NCBI GenBank assembly: GCA_013286595.1
Contig: JABDFI010000012.1
Location: 9,338-45,713 of the forward strand
Source: Chlamydiota bacterium
GTDB lineage: Bacteria; Chlamydiota; Chlamydiia; Chlamydiales; Rhabdochlamydiaceae
DNA length: 36,376 nucleotides
Direction of reading: 5' to 3'
In this document: piece after piece, positions 24,568 through 33,895 of the stretch
How the letters are laid out: each line of letters opens with the position of its first letter
How positions within the stretch are numbered: the stretch's first letter is position 1
Made by a program: the position numbers and the translations under genes
The notes under the pieces: generated by a model
The model's input: the letters and a program-made list of their open reading frames with translations, nothing else
The model's database searches: none
What the model was told of the DNA's origin: nothing

Positions 24568-26544
24568 ATGAAAAAACGGATGGTTAGTTTTTTATTCTCG
24601 TGTTTATTTTTATTCTTATATACATTTGCCCACGCAAAACCGCCTCAATTAACCAATCGTGATACTAGAATTAAAATTGAAGAAATACTCAAAGCTCACG
24701 TTTCACACCAACAACTTAACACCGAACTCACTAGGCGTGCTATTCAGAATTTTATCGATGAACTCGATCCTACTAAAACTTACTTTTTGGAGTCCGATTT
24801 AGCCCCATGGATTGAGCCTTCCACCGCTCTTTTGCAGCAGACTTTAGAGGGTTACAAAAAGGAAGATTTCTCTACATTTGAAGCGATTCACACCAAACTG
24901 ATTGATGCCATCGCACGTCGCAACGACATGGACATCGAACTAGAAAAAGCCGAATTGCCCAAAGATGCGAAACCCTCTGAATTCAAGGACATTCAATGGG
25001 CTAAAAACAAAGAAGAGCTATTAGATCGCCATCTGCGCATCAAAGCATTGCAACTACAAACAGCAGAAAAAATCTCTCCTGAAAGCAAGGAACAATTCTT
25101 CCAACGCATCTATAAAAGAAGACTCAATCGCGAGGGGGAATTGACAGGAAATTCAGCTAAAGAACGGGAGCAAATCATGCTCTCTTACATTCTAAAAGCG
25201 ACCAGTTCTGCGTTGGACTCACAAACGATCTACTTCACGCCTTCAGAAGCTAGCCAGTTCATGATTCAGGTTCAACAACGTCTATTTGGCATTGGTGCTC
25301 AATTAAGAGATGATCTCAATGGATTGACGATTGTTCGGTTGGTAGAAGGCGGCCCTGCCAGCATTAGCAACAAGCTCAAAGTGGGTGATAAAATCATCGC
25401 TGTGAACAAAGAACCTGTAGTGGGCATGGACATCGTAGAAGCTGTTGAATTAATACGTGGTCCTCAAGGCTCCTCCATTGTTCTTACGATTTTACGCGAG
25501 ATCAAAGACAAAGATTCCGAGCGAGTTTGGGAAGAAAAACTCGACATCGACATCGTGCGAGGAGAGGTAATTTTAAAAGAATCGAGACTCGAAACCTCTT
25601 TTGAACCTTATGGCGATGGAATCATTGGAATCCTCCATCTATTTTCTTTCTATCAAGATGCTAAAAGCTCCTCCTCTGCAGATCTGGCTGCTGCCATTGA
25701 AACGTTAAAGAGTGAGCATAATCTAAAAGGGATTATCCTCGATTTGCGCAATAATGCAGGGGGTTTGCTTCCTCAAGCGGTCTCTGTAACAGGACTATTT
25801 ATTTCCAAAGGAGTAGTGGTTTCTGTCAAAGATAACACGGGGCAAATTCAACATTTACGCAATTTAGAGGGCAAAAAAGCTTGGGATGGTCCCATGCTCG
25901 TGTTAACCAATCGCCTCAGCGCATCTGCTGCTGAAATTGTCGCTCAAACTCTGCAAGACTATGGACGCGCTTACATTGTCGGTGATGCTGAAACCTTTGG
26001 CAAAGGCACTTTCCAAACATTCACGCTTGAAAGTGCGAACTATGGCAAGGTAAATCCCAAAGGAGAATACAAAGTTACCCGAGGGCGCTATTACACCGTC
26101 TCGGGGAAAAGCCCTCAACTTATCGGCGTGAAAGCAGATATCCATGTACCTGGCATCTATTCTCAAATGGAAATCGGTGAAAAACATGCCAAATATCCCG
26201 TGCCCACAGATCAAATCGCCCCTAATTTTGAGGACAATTTAGCCGATGTACCCTCTATCCACCGCAGTCATTACGAGCGTCTCTATAAAAAAGAATTTCA
26301 ACTCATTCAAACCAATTACACCCCTTATTTAGAGCCCATCAAAAAAAACTCCCAAGAGAGAATCGTTTTAAATAAAAATTATCAATACCTTCTCAAGGAA
26401 ATTGCTAAGCAAGATCTTTCACTCGACCCCACAGAACAATTTGGCCAAACTGACCTTCAACTCACTGAAACATTGAATGTCATGAAAGATTTTATTTTAT
26501 TCCTCGAACTAGAACAAACGCAAAAAACAGCTAAAGCTGCTTGA
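24568..26544 (+). CDS. tsp: Tail-specific protease (S41 family, CT441-like)
   Basis: I chose the ATG at 24568 because a signal peptide begins there (MKKRMVSFLFSCLFLFLYTFAHA). The 658-residue product has the Tsp N-terminal helical domain (LTRRAIQNFIDELDPTKTYF), a PDZ domain (FGIGAQLRDDLNGLTIVRL, then SNKLKVGDKIIAVNKEPV) and the S41 protease core. In the core, LDLRNNAGGLLPQAV precedes the catalytic Ser in LSASAAEI and the catalytic Lys in FGKGTFQT. It should cut C-termini of periplasmic proteins; the C. trachomatis homologue CT441 is also reported to act on host proteins. In C. trachomatis the cysteine-rich envelope genes crpA, omcB and omcA follow tsp; here gltX follows after 61 bases. Confidence 0.93.
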   Translation: MKKRMVSFLFSCLFLFLYTFAHAKPPQLTNRDTRIKIEEILKAHVSHQQLNTELTRRAIQNFIDELDPTKTYFLESDLAPWIEPSTALLQQTLEGYKKEDFSTFEAIHTKLIDAIARRNDMDIELEKAELPKDAKPSEFKDIQWAKNKEELLDRHLRIKALQLQTAEKISPESKEQFFQRIYKRRLNREGELTGNSAKEREQIMLSYILKATSSALDSQTIYFTPSEASQFMIQVQQRLFGIGAQLRDDLNGLTIVRLVEGGPASISNKLKVGDKIIAVNKEPVVGMDIVEAVELIRGPQGSSIVLTILREIKDKDSERVWEEKLDIDIVRGEVILKESRLETSFEPYGDGIIGILHLFSFYQDAKSSSSADLAAAIETLKSEHNLKGIILDLRNNAGGLLPQAVSVTGLFISKGVVVSVKDNTGQIQHLRNLEGKKAWDGPMLVLTNRLSASAAEIVAQTLQDYGRAYIVGDAETFGKGTFQTFTLESANYGKVNPKGEYKVTRGRYYTVSGKSPQLIGVKADIHVPGIYSQMEIGEKHAKYPVPTDQIAPNFEDNLADVPSIHRSHYERLYKKEFQLIQTNYTPYLEPIKKNSQERIVLNKNYQYLLKEIAKQDLSLDPTEQFGQTDLQLTETLNVMKDFILFLELEQTQKTAKAA

Positions 26545-26605
26545 GTTCTATGGGCAAAGTGTGAAACAATAAACCTATCGTTTCAGGTTTAAATTGTGAT
26601 CATTT

Positions 26606-28114
26606 ATGACTAAAGTTCGCGTTAGAATTGCCCCATCCCCTACTGGTGATCCCCATGTCGGCACAGCTTACATGGCTATTTTCAATTTAATTTTTGCCAA
26701 GCACTTTGGAGGGACGTTTATCCTCCGCATCGAAGACACCGACCGCACCCGTTCCCGCCCTGAATACGAGAAGAGCATTTTCGACGCTTTGCGCTGGGCA
26801 AATATCGCGTGGGATGAGGGTCCTGATGTGGGAGGCCCTTTTGGCCCTTATCGCCAATCAGAGCGCACGGAAATCTACCGCACCCACTGTCAGCAGCTCC
26901 TCGACGCCGGAAAGGCCTATAAATGCTTTGCAACAGCCGAAGAATTGGCGGAAATGAGAGAGCTTGCCGTAAAACTGGGGCAACGGGTCGGGTACGATCG
27001 CAGATACCGCAATTTAAGCCCTGATGAGGTCGCTGAGCGGGAACGAGCAGCTCAACCCTATGTCGTGCGCTTAAAGGTCCCCTTAACCGGCGAGTGCGAA
27101 TACGAAGACGGCATCAAAGGAAGGATCACCTGTCCTTGGGCAGATATCGATGATCAGGTTCTCCTCAAATCGGATGGATTCCCCACTTACCACTTGGCCA
27201 ATGTAGTCGACGATCATCTCATGCAAATTTCCCATGTCATTCGCGGGGATGAATGGATGAGCTCGACACCCAAGCACATCTTGCTCTATCAAAGTTTTGG
27301 ATGGACACCCCCTGTCTTCATGCACATGCCTTTACTGCTTGGCAAAGATGGCAAAAAACTCTCTAAGCGCCGCAACCCCACTTCAATCTTCTATTACAGA
27401 GATAGCGGCTACTTACCCGAAGCCTTTGGGAATTTTATGACCCTCATGGGCTATAGCATGCCCCATGACAAAGAGATGTACTCAATCGAAGAGATCATCC
27501 GCGATTTTGACCCCAAACGCATTGGAGTGTCTGGAGCTTTTTTCGATATACAAAAACTAGACTGGTTGAACCAGCAATACTTGATCAAGAATATTCCTGA
27601 ACAACAACTATGGGATCGGATTAAACAGTGGGCATTCAACGATGCGTTCATGCAAAAACTCATGCCCTTATGTCATACCCGCATCAAGACATTTGGCGAA
27701 TTCATGGAACTGTGCTCTTTCTTCTTTGTCAATCACCTGCAGTATACAGCACAAGATCTATGCCCCACCGGTCAATCCAATGAGAGAATCGCCATGATGA
27801 TTCAAGCGATCATGTGGGATCTCGATGCAAGAGAGAACTGGAAACGAGAAGGGATTGAAAAAGTCGCTCCTCATGTAGCAGAGGTATTTGGCGTCAACTT
27901 GAAAAAGGTGATCATTCCCATCTTATACGTATCCCTCACAGGAAAAAGAAGTGGGCCTCCCTTATATGATGCGATCGACCTCTTAGGAAAAGAGAGAACC
28001 CGCGCGCGCTTGATGCATGCGATCGACTGTTTAGGAGGGATCTCCAACAAAAAGATGGACTTGCTGACTAAGAGTTGGGAAAAGAAAGATTGCAAAGAAT
28101 TAGGGACGAGTTAA
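26606..28114 (+). CDS. gltX: Glutamyl-tRNA synthetase
   Basis: The 502-residue class I enzyme has the HIGH-type motif in [13 protein letters not shown] (residues 9-21) and the KMSKS-type motif KLSKR (251-255), separated by normal catalytic-core sequence ([26 protein letters not shown]). The C-terminal anticodon-binding region is diverged but complete. It charges tRNA-Glu; in organisms lacking GlnRS it also makes Glu-tRNA-Gln for the amidotransferase, as in Chlamydia. It follows tsp by 61 bases in the same direction and may be co-transcribed. Confidence 0.96.
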   Translation: MTKVRVRIAPSPTGDPHVGTAYMAIFNLIFAKHFGGTFILRIEDTDRTRSRPEYEKSIFDALRWANIAWDEGPDVGGPFGPYRQSERTEIYRTHCQQLLDAGKAYKCFATAEELAEMRELAVKLGQRVGYDRRYRNLSPDEVAERERAAQPYVVRLKVPLTGECEYEDGIKGRITCPWADIDDQVLLKSDGFPTYHLANVVDDHLMQISHVIRGDEWMSSTPKHILLYQSFGWTPPVFMHMPLLLGKDGKKLSKRRNPTSIFYYRDSGYLPEAFGNFMTLMGYSMPHDKEMYSIEEIIRDFDPKRIGVSGAFFDIQKLDWLNQQYLIKNIPEQQLWDRIKQWAFNDAFMQKLMPLCHTRIKTFGEFMELCSFFFVNHLQYTAQDLCPTGQSNERIAMMIQAIMWDLDARENWKREGIEKVAPHVAEVFGVNLKKVIIPILYVSLTGKRSGPPLYDAIDLLGKERTRARLMHAIDCLGGISNKKMDLLTKSWEKKDCKELGTS

Positions 28115-28149
28115 CCAGCGATTACGCCGCCAAAAACCAACATTTGAGT

Positions 28150-28287
28150 TCATTTGTGTAGATCTGGCACGGAATTCACAGCTTCCTCTTCGCTGCTATC
28201 GGAAATGATATACGTAGACTGGTATCCCGTAGAGGCTCCGCATCCGTATAAACAAGTTAAAAGAATAACAGCTAGACCAAAACGCAT
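28150..28287 (-). CDS. Mini-lipoprotein, 45 residues
   Basis: A short gene reading MRFGLAVILLTCLYGCG and ending in PDLHK. It has a short hydrophobic signal and a good lipobox (LYGC) for signal peptidase II, leaving a mature lipopeptide of about 30 residues with an acidic patch (SDSSEEEA). The ribosome binding site is weak. It is convergent with gltX and divergent from cysJ. In C. trachomatis the small lipoprotein OmcA is the direct neighbour of gltX, so position suggests a counterpart, but this one lacks the cysteine richness of OmcA, and I do not claim orthology. Confidence 0.55.
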   Translation of the reverse strand: MRFGLAVILLTCLYGCGASTGYQSTYIISDSSEEEAVNSVPDLHK

Positions 28288-28345
28288 AATTAGTTTAAAT
28301 AATAACCCTATTACTTTGTTTTACTTAATTTAAACAACTTTGTCT

Positions 28346-29524
28346 ATGATAATCTCTGAATCAGAAGAAAAAAAACCTACGTTGGGCTCCGATCGCAAGC
28401 ATCCAGCCTTAGCCACCATCAAAGAACGCTATCTTCTGACGGCCTCTTCTTCGACTAAGTCGGTTTATCATCTTTCTCTGGATCTGAAGACAGCACCTTT
28501 AAACTTTAAGGTGGGAGACTCCATTGGAGTCTTTGCTCAGAATGATCCCTTGCAAGTCCAGGAACTCCTTTCAACTCTTGGTCACGATCCCCAAACACCT
28601 ATTCTTGACCCTAAAACTCAAGAGATGATCACGTTAGTGGATTTCTTAAGCTCGAGAGCCAACCTAAGACGCATCTCCTCTTCGATGATCAAGCTTTTTC
28701 ACCACTTTGAACCCTCTCATGATAAGAGCAACCAGTTGCTTCATCTCTTACAGCCAGAACACAAAGGCCAGCTGACAGCCTATTTAGAAAGCCGCGAACC
28801 GCTAGACCTCTTGCGAGAACACCCCCAAGCACGACCTCCTCTCCAAGACATCTGCAATCAGTTTAGCTCCTTATTGCCTCGTTTTTACTCCGTTGCATCC
28901 TCTCCAAGCACCTTCCCAAAAGAGGCGCATCTCACCGTGGCTTTATCATCGTATAAACATCGCGATGTACAGCGCTACGGCGTGGCAAGTCATTTTTTAT
29001 GCCATCTTGCAGAACTCGAAACCACCTCTATTCCAGTATATGTGCAATCTGCCCATCATTTCACTCTTCCTCAAGATGACACCCTTCCCATCATCATGGT
29101 GGGCCCAGGAACTGGAGTGGCTCCCTTTCGCGCCTTCTTACAAGAGCGTTACTTTAGACAAGCAACGGGCAGAAATTGGCTTTTCTTTGGCGATCGACAT
29201 CATGCCTGTGATTTCTTCTATCGAGAAGAATGGGATCACTTCATCCACAACGGCATGCTCAAGTTCGACACTGCCTTTTCACGTGATCAACCAGAAAAGA
29301 TCTATGTGCAGAATAAGATGTACGAGCATGCAGCTGAAATCTGGAAGTGGCTCCAAGAGGGCGCCTATTTTTATGTCTGCGGAGATGCTCATCGCATGGC
29401 TAAAGACGTCGAAGCCATGGTGCAGCAAATTGTGCAAGAACAAGGTCACATGAGCTTAGAAGCAGCTAAAGCCTATGTGAAACAGATACGCACCCAGAAG
29501 CGGTACCTCACCGACGTCTATTAG
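28346..29524 (+). CDS. cysJ: Sulfite reductase flavoprotein-like FAD/NADPH oxidoreductase (CysJ type without flavodoxin domain)
   Basis: The 392-residue protein starts at the ATG at 28346; a TTG two codons earlier is less likely. It is the FNR-like half of CysJ: an FAD-binding domain with the helical insert of the CysJ/CPR family and LPRFYSVASSP (the RxYS motif), then an NADPH domain with GPGTGVAPFRAFLQER, FGDRHHACDFFYREE and YVCGDAHRMAKDVE. It ends in KRYLTDVY, a typical CysJ C-terminus. The N-terminal flavodoxin domain of E. coli CysJ is absent, so electrons must go to another carrier; the true substrate is unknown in chlamydiae. It is convergent with ispF, the same pairing as CT435/CT434 in C. 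trachomatis. Confidence 0.88.
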   Translation: MIISESEEKKPTLGSDRKHPALATIKERYLLTASSSTKSVYHLSLDLKTAPLNFKVGDSIGVFAQNDPLQVQELLSTLGHDPQTPILDPKTQEMITLVDFLSSRANLRRISSSMIKLFHHFEPSHDKSNQLLHLLQPEHKGQLTAYLESREPLDLLREHPQARPPLQDICNQFSSLLPRFYSVASSPSTFPKEAHLTVALSSYKHRDVQRYGVASHFLCHLAELETTSIPVYVQSAHHFTLPQDDTLPIIMVGPGTGVAPFRAFLQERYFRQATGRNWLFFGDRHHACDFFYREEWDHFIHNGMLKFDTAFSRDQPEKIYVQNKMYEHAAEIWKWLQEGAYFYVCGDAHRMAKDVEAMVQQIVQEQGHMSLEAAKAYVKQIRTQKRYLTDVY

Positions 29525-29692
29525 ACCTCTTTCGAAATTAAGGGTTCGTCGATTTTCGGGATTATTTTGGCCGATTTTCGATTTTTTTTGTGGGGATAGT
29601 ATACGAAACAAGATACAATCCCCACAAAAAGAATCGAAAACTCGGCTCAAAAGAACCCGAAAATCGACAGAATCTTAGTTTCGAAAGAGGTC
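29524..29692. repeat. 169-bp imperfect foldback between cysJ and ispF
   Basis: The ends are GACCTCTTTCGAAA and its inverse. The arms continue inward with blocks of pairing: GTCGATTTTCGGG, GATTTTCGATT-like sequence and TGTGGGGAT against ATCCCCACA, around a short centre (AGTATACGAAACAAGATACA). Each end supplies bases of the adjacent stop codon: cysJ ends TA|G and ispF (minus) ends T|GA at the repeat boundary. It could act as a bidirectional terminator. No clear target duplication is seen, so whether it was mobile is open. Confidence 0.85.
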
Positions 29693-30182
29693 AGACTTGA
29701 ACTGTTGTCACAAAGCAAAAACATTGAAGGCCTTCTCCACAACCAAAATCGGTAAGTCCATCACCTGAAGTGACAGTTAAGCCCACTTGATCGACTCTTA
29801 GACCCATGACCTCAGCAATGTGAACGCGCATCTGTTCTACGCGTTTTTGAAAGCGGGGGCGTTTTCCTTCAATGGTCAACGCAACGTGTTGAATGGTTTG
29901 CTTATCCAGAGTCTCCATCGCCTTTTCCAAGTACACCTGACTATCGGTAATCCCGTCTTTATGACAAAGATCAATGGCGAGTCCGCCTAAAACCTGCACA
30001 CCTGTTACTGACGATATCGCATTGCAAATGGCGTGAAAGACCACATCACCATCAGAATCTGCTGATAATCCAGGGCAATCTTCAAAAATGAGCCCAGCCA
30101 CGATACAGGGCTTAGCTGAATCGTGCGGCAAAAACCGATGGCTGTCTTGTCCGACGCCTACGCGAGTGATAGGAACTTGCAT
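29691..30182 (-). CDS. ispF: 2-C-methyl-D-erythritol 2,4-cyclodiphosphate synthase
   Basis: The 163-residue protein is of normal length for IspF, the fifth enzyme of the MEP isoprenoid pathway, which forms the cyclic diphosphate with release of CMP. The metal-binding signature GVGQDSHRF is near the N-terminus. LSADSDGDVVFHAICNAI gives the DSDxxxH-like block, and TSGDGLTDFGCGEG is the C-terminal motif. The stop codon is completed by the neighbouring foldback repeat and the last residues (VTTVQV) are somewhat unusual. It is convergent with cysJ and lies 18 bases after ddl on the same strand. Confidence 0.93.
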   Translation of the reverse strand: MQVPITRVGVGQDSHRFLPHDSAKPCIVAGLIFEDCPGLSADSDGDVVFHAICNAISSVTGVQVLGGLAIDLCHKDGITDSQVYLEKAMETLDKQTIQHVALTIEGKRPRFQKRVEQMRVHIAEVMGLRVDQVGLTVTSGDGLTDFGCGEGLQCFCFVTTVQV

Positions 30183-30200
30183 GTTTTACCCCTTTTCAAA

Positions 30201-31301
30201 TTAGACAATAGTTTTTAGAGCTTTTTCTTTGTCGAATCTATCCAAAGCCAATTGAATCAGTCGATCGAGTAATTCCGAATAGGGAATTCCAGAGACTTGC
30301 CATAACTTGGGATACATGCTGATTTTGGTGAAACCAGGTATGGTGTTGATTTCGTTGATGAGCACTTCACCATTTTCTTTGAGGAAAAAGTCCACGCGTG
30401 CCATCCCTTCACAACAAAGCGTTTGATACGCTTGAATAGCTGTATGCTGAATTTTTTCGACAAGCTCAGAAGGCAAGATAACAGGAATGTTAAACGCTGC
30501 TCCCTCTTCATCCAAGTACTTGGCTTCATAAGAATAGAATTCATGCTGGGGAATCACTTCTCCAGGTAAGGAAGCAAGAGGATGTTCATTTCCGAGCACA
30601 GAACATTCGATCTCTCGTCCCATGATGTACTCTTCGATCACCACTTTCCGATCAAAAGTGAAAGCGTGTTGTAATGCTGTTAAGTAATCTTGCTCCGATT
30701 TGACCTTGGAAATTCCAACTGAAGATCCCAAGTTTGCTGGTTTGATAAAAAAAGGAAGACCTAATTGCTCTACAACCTCTTGAAAAGCGAGAATCTCGTG
30801 TGAGCGCAGAGTGAGAAATTTCGCAATCGGAAGTTGGGCATCGCGAAGCAGGCGTTTCATTACATCTTTGTCCATGCCAACTGCAGAACCTAGCACACCG
30901 GCACCCACAAAAGGGATATTGGCTAACTTGAGCAGCCCTTGAACCGTTCCATCTTCCCCATAGGTTCCATGCAGAATAGGAAAAATCACATCGAGTGTAA
31001 TCTTCGTGTTAAGTTGATTGCCTTGATAACCGACAATCTCTTTTCCTTGATCACGAGGGAGTAAGGCGATCTGTTGTTTTTCACCGTGCAAATGGATGAG
31101 TTTAGGATCATGTGCGTGCATGAGACAACTCGTGTGATCGCGCAAATGCCACGCGCCACTCTTATCAATTCCGATTAAGAAGATATCGTATTTATCTTTA
31201 TCAAGCGCATCGATTACACTCTTTGCCGAAATGAGTGATATTTCGTGTTCTGCGGATCTTCCTCCACACAGAATGCCTAGACGAAGTTTTCTCTTTTCCA
31301 T
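30201..31301 (-). CDS. ddl: D-alanine-D-alanine ligase, stand-alone
   Basis: The 366-residue ATP-grasp enzyme joins two D-Ala for the peptidoglycan stem peptide. It has GGRSAEHEISLISAKS at the N-terminus, FIKPANLGSSVGISKV (ATP-binding loop), EEYIMGREIECSVLG, and EINTIPGFTKISMYP (Mg and D-Ala site). In Chlamydiaceae this enzyme is fused to MurC; here it is a separate gene, the ordinary bacterial state, and it has the long insertion of larger Ddl types. GAGGG precedes the ATG. It reads into ispF after 18 bases and is divergent from the ATP-grasp gene with only 17 bases between starts. Confidence 0.95.
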   Translation of the reverse strand: MEKRKLRLGILCGGRSAEHEISLISAKSVIDALDKDKYDIFLIGIDKSGAWHLRDHTSCLMHAHDPKLIHLHGEKQQIALLPRDQGKEIVGYQGNQLNTKITLDVIFPILHGTYGEDGTVQGLLKLANIPFVGAGVLGSAVGMDKDVMKRLLRDAQLPIAKFLTLRSHEILAFQEVVEQLGLPFFIKPANLGSSVGISKVKSEQDYLTALQHAFTFDRKVVIEEYIMGREIECSVLGNEHPLASLPGEVIPQHEFYSYEAKYLDEEGAAFNIPVILPSELVEKIQHTAIQAYQTLCCEGMARVDFFLKENGEVLINEINTIPGFTKISMYPKLWQVSGIPYSELLDRLIQLALDRFDKEKALKTIV

Positions 31302-31318
31302 ATTCCCTCAACAGTATT

Positions 31319-32377
31319 ATGAACAATTACATCATGCGTTTGGAAAAAACTAGTCTACCGAAAATTCTTCACTGTGCCAATACTTTCGTCGAATGGGAGA
31401 TAGAAAGTTCACCCGACATCTCTCTTTATCAAGCTTTTCATCACCATCTTGTTTACTTGCAATTGCAATTCTTACCCCTGCTTTATGCAGATCCTTCTGA
31501 CGCCATCTTAGTTTCTGATCTTCCCCTAGAATCTTATCCGCACCACTCTCTTTACACACTCGAAGATGAGATGCCTGTATTCTCGCACTTGGAAAGCTGG
31601 GGAGCTTCACAGCTTGTACAAACATGGGCACAGCGCCATGGTATTGCTTATGACATTCCTCGATGGAATCTCGTGCGCGAAGTGAATTCCAAAGTCTTTT
31701 CGTTCGTGAATTCCCCCTCTCTTCCAGGAGCTGCTCTTTTGCGCGATGAACAAGAAGCGCGTCATTGGTTACATCACACGCCGGGAAAAAAAGTAATTAA
31801 AACCTCTTTTGGTGTTTCAGGTCGAGGGCATGTTTTCATCGAAGATTTTCCCTTCTTACATCGCCAGTGGAAACAAGGAAATCCCGTCATCGGGGAACCG
31901 TGGGTCAACCGCATCATGGACTTTAGTACGCAATGGATCATTGATGAAGATATTCGCTATTGTGGCTCTACGCGCTGCTACAATGATGACAAAGGGCAGT
32001 ATAGGGGAAATCAAGTAGGACCTGAACATTCAGTATTCGGTGATCACCTTCCTTTTCTCGACCAGCATATCATTGAAGCGCGTCGTTGCCTTCAACATAT
32101 GAAGCATCTGGGATACCAAGGTCATGTGGGAATTGATGCGATGATCTACACCTTGCCACAAAGAGAAGAACCTCAGCTTCATCCGATTGTGGAAATCAAC
32201 GCGCGTAAAACGATGGGATGGGTTGCCTTACAACTGCAACAACGTCGTTATCCCGATCAATTGATGAGTTTGAGTTACGAACCGGCGCAAGAGGGGTTAT
32301 TGCCCTCCTCTTTAGTCGTCAAAAATGGCAAGAAAATCTCATTTGCACGAAACATTAACGTGCGTATTTACAATTAA
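31319..32377 (+). CDS. ATP-grasp-fold protein of unknown substrate
   Basis: The start is uncertain; I prefer the ATG at 31319 (MNNYIMRLEK), since the open frame upstream lies inside ddl on the other strand. There is no clear ribosome binding site. The 352-residue product has a C-terminal ATP-grasp core: VIKTSFGVSGRGHVFI (ATP-binding loop), GEPWVNRIMDFSTQWIIDE, GHVGIDAMIY, and IVEINARKTMGWVAL with the Glu and Asn that bind Mg. Such enzymes ligate a carboxylate to an amine or thiol through an acyl-phosphate. Its position between ddl and murA hints at cell-wall peptide or peptide-tailoring work, but nothing in the sequence shows it. Confidence 0.7.
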   Translation: MNNYIMRLEKTSLPKILHCANTFVEWEIESSPDISLYQAFHHHLVYLQLQFLPLLYADPSDAILVSDLPLESYPHHSLYTLEDEMPVFSHLESWGASQLVQTWAQRHGIAYDIPRWNLVREVNSKVFSFVNSPSLPGAALLRDEQEARHWLHHTPGKKVIKTSFGVSGRGHVFIEDFPFLHRQWKQGNPVIGEPWVNRIMDFSTQWIIDEDIRYCGSTRCYNDDKGQYRGNQVGPEHSVFGDHLPFLDQHIIEARRCLQHMKHLGYQGHVGIDAMIYTLPQREEPQLHPIVEINARKTMGWVALQLQQRRYPDQLMSLSYEPAQEGLLPSSLVVKNGKKISFARNINVRIYN

Positions 32378-32432
32378 TAGCTAATCACGATAAGACTAGG
32401 AGGTCATGTGTTAAATTTGATGTGGAGTATCT

Positions 32433-33833
32433 ATGGACATGCTTAAGATTAAAGGTGGAACTCCACTCGAAGGAAAAATCAAAGCAGCTGGTGCCAAGAA
32501 CGCTACGACCAAACTTCTCGTCGCTTCTCTTCTCACAGACAAAAAAGCGATCTTCCATAACGTTCCTGATATTGCAGAAGTTGACGTCACTGTAGAGCTA
32601 TGTCGTGAAATTGGATCTCATATCGAATGGGATCGCGCCACAGGAACACTTGAAATTTGCACCAAAGAACTCAAAACGACCTATGTTCCTCAACGTTTTT
32701 CAGGTTCCAACCGCATTCCTATCCTGATGATTGGTGCTCTACTGGGAAGAACAGATGAGGACATCATCGTACCCACTGCTGGAGGATGCAAAATCGGCAA
32801 ACGCCCCGTTGATTTTCACATTGCAGCATTAGAAAAACTCGGCGCTCAAATTGAATACCGCGAGATGAAAAAAGAAGGCGCCTATTTTTCCCGTGCTCAT
32901 CACGGTTTAAAAGGAACGATCATCCAACTACCTTATCCTTCGGTGGGCGCTACAGAAAACACTTTGCTCGCTGCCGTTCATGCTAAAGGCACAACTTTGA
33001 TTAAAAATGCCGCCATTGAACCTGAAGTGATCGATCTGATTCTCTTCTTACAAAAATTAGGCGTGCGGATTAGCATTGATGATGATCGCACGATTAGAAT
33101 TCACGAAACGCGTCAATTTTTCGATGTGGAACACACTATCATCACCGATCGGATTGAAGCTGCTTCCTTTGCCGTAGCAGCGGTAAGCACAAAAGGAAAA
33201 GTCTTTGTAGAGGGAATCCAGCATCAACACATGATTTCCTTCCTCAATAAAATACGCGAGGTCAATGGGGGATTTAACATTAAGCACGATGGGATCGAAT
33301 TCTTTTACAAAGGGCCATTACGCGGCGGCATTCACGTGGAAACAGATGTTCATCCTGGGTTCATGACTGACTGGCAACAACCTTTTGTCGTTCTCTTAAC
33401 CCAAGCTCAAGGATCCTCCGTCATTCATGAGACAGTTTATGAAAATCGCTTTGGTTATGCAGATACCTTAAAGCTCATGGGAGCTGATATCGAATCCTTC
33501 ACTCACTGCTTAGGACATCGCCCTTGTCGTTTTGCTTCACAAAATTTTCAACACAGCATTGTCGTGAAAGGTGTCACTCCTCTAGTATCTAGAGATATTT
33601 CAATCCCCGATCTACGCGCAGGTTTTGCGTATGTTCTCGCTGCGCTATTGGCGCCAGATGTCAGCCATCTGTCGGGACTTCATTTCCTCGATCGAGGCTA
33701 TGAGCATATTGTACAAAAATTGTGTTCTCTGGGCGCAGATGTCACACGACAACCAGCCAGCACTCATAAGTCAGAAAGGCCACTCCAACCTTTACTCGAT
33801 GCCCTTTCAGCTTCACCCATCGCGCAGAAGTAG
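32433..33833 (+). CDS. murA: UDP-N-acetylglucosamine 1-carboxyvinyltransferase
   Basis: MurA adds enolpyruvate to UDP-GlcNAc, the first committed step of peptidoglycan synthesis. The 466-residue protein has the EPSP-synthase fold with KNATTKLLVASLLT (Lys/Asn pair), the loop PTAGGCKIGKRPVDFH, and the terminal RGYEHIVQKL. The catalytic Cys (residue 119) is present, so the fosfomycin target is intact, unlike the Cys-to-Asp change reported in C. trachomatis. The C-terminus is about 40 residues longer than E. coli MurA. GGAG lies six bases before the ATG. It follows the ATP-grasp gene by 55 bases. Confidence 0.95.
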   Translation: MDMLKIKGGTPLEGKIKAAGAKNATTKLLVASLLTDKKAIFHNVPDIAEVDVTVELCREIGSHIEWDRATGTLEICTKELKTTYVPQRFSGSNRIPILMIGALLGRTDEDIIVPTAGGCKIGKRPVDFHIAALEKLGAQIEYREMKKEGAYFSRAHHGLKGTIIQLPYPSVGATENTLLAAVHAKGTTLIKNAAIEPEVIDLILFLQKLGVRISIDDDRTIRIHETRQFFDVEHTIITDRIEAASFAVAAVSTKGKVFVEGIQHQHMISFLNKIREVNGGFNIKHDGIEFFYKGPLRGGIHVETDVHPGFMTDWQQPFVVLLTQAQGSSVIHETVYENRFGYADTLKLMGADIESFTHCLGHRPCRFASQNFQHSIVVKGVTPLVSRDISIPDLRAGFAYVLAALLAPDVSHLSGLHFLDRGYEHIVQKLCSLGADVTRQPASTHKSERPLQPLLDALSASPIAQK

Positions 33834-33895
33834 AACTTGAGAATTGAATATCCCATGAGGCCAATTGCCTCCCATGTCTAAACTACTTGGGATAG

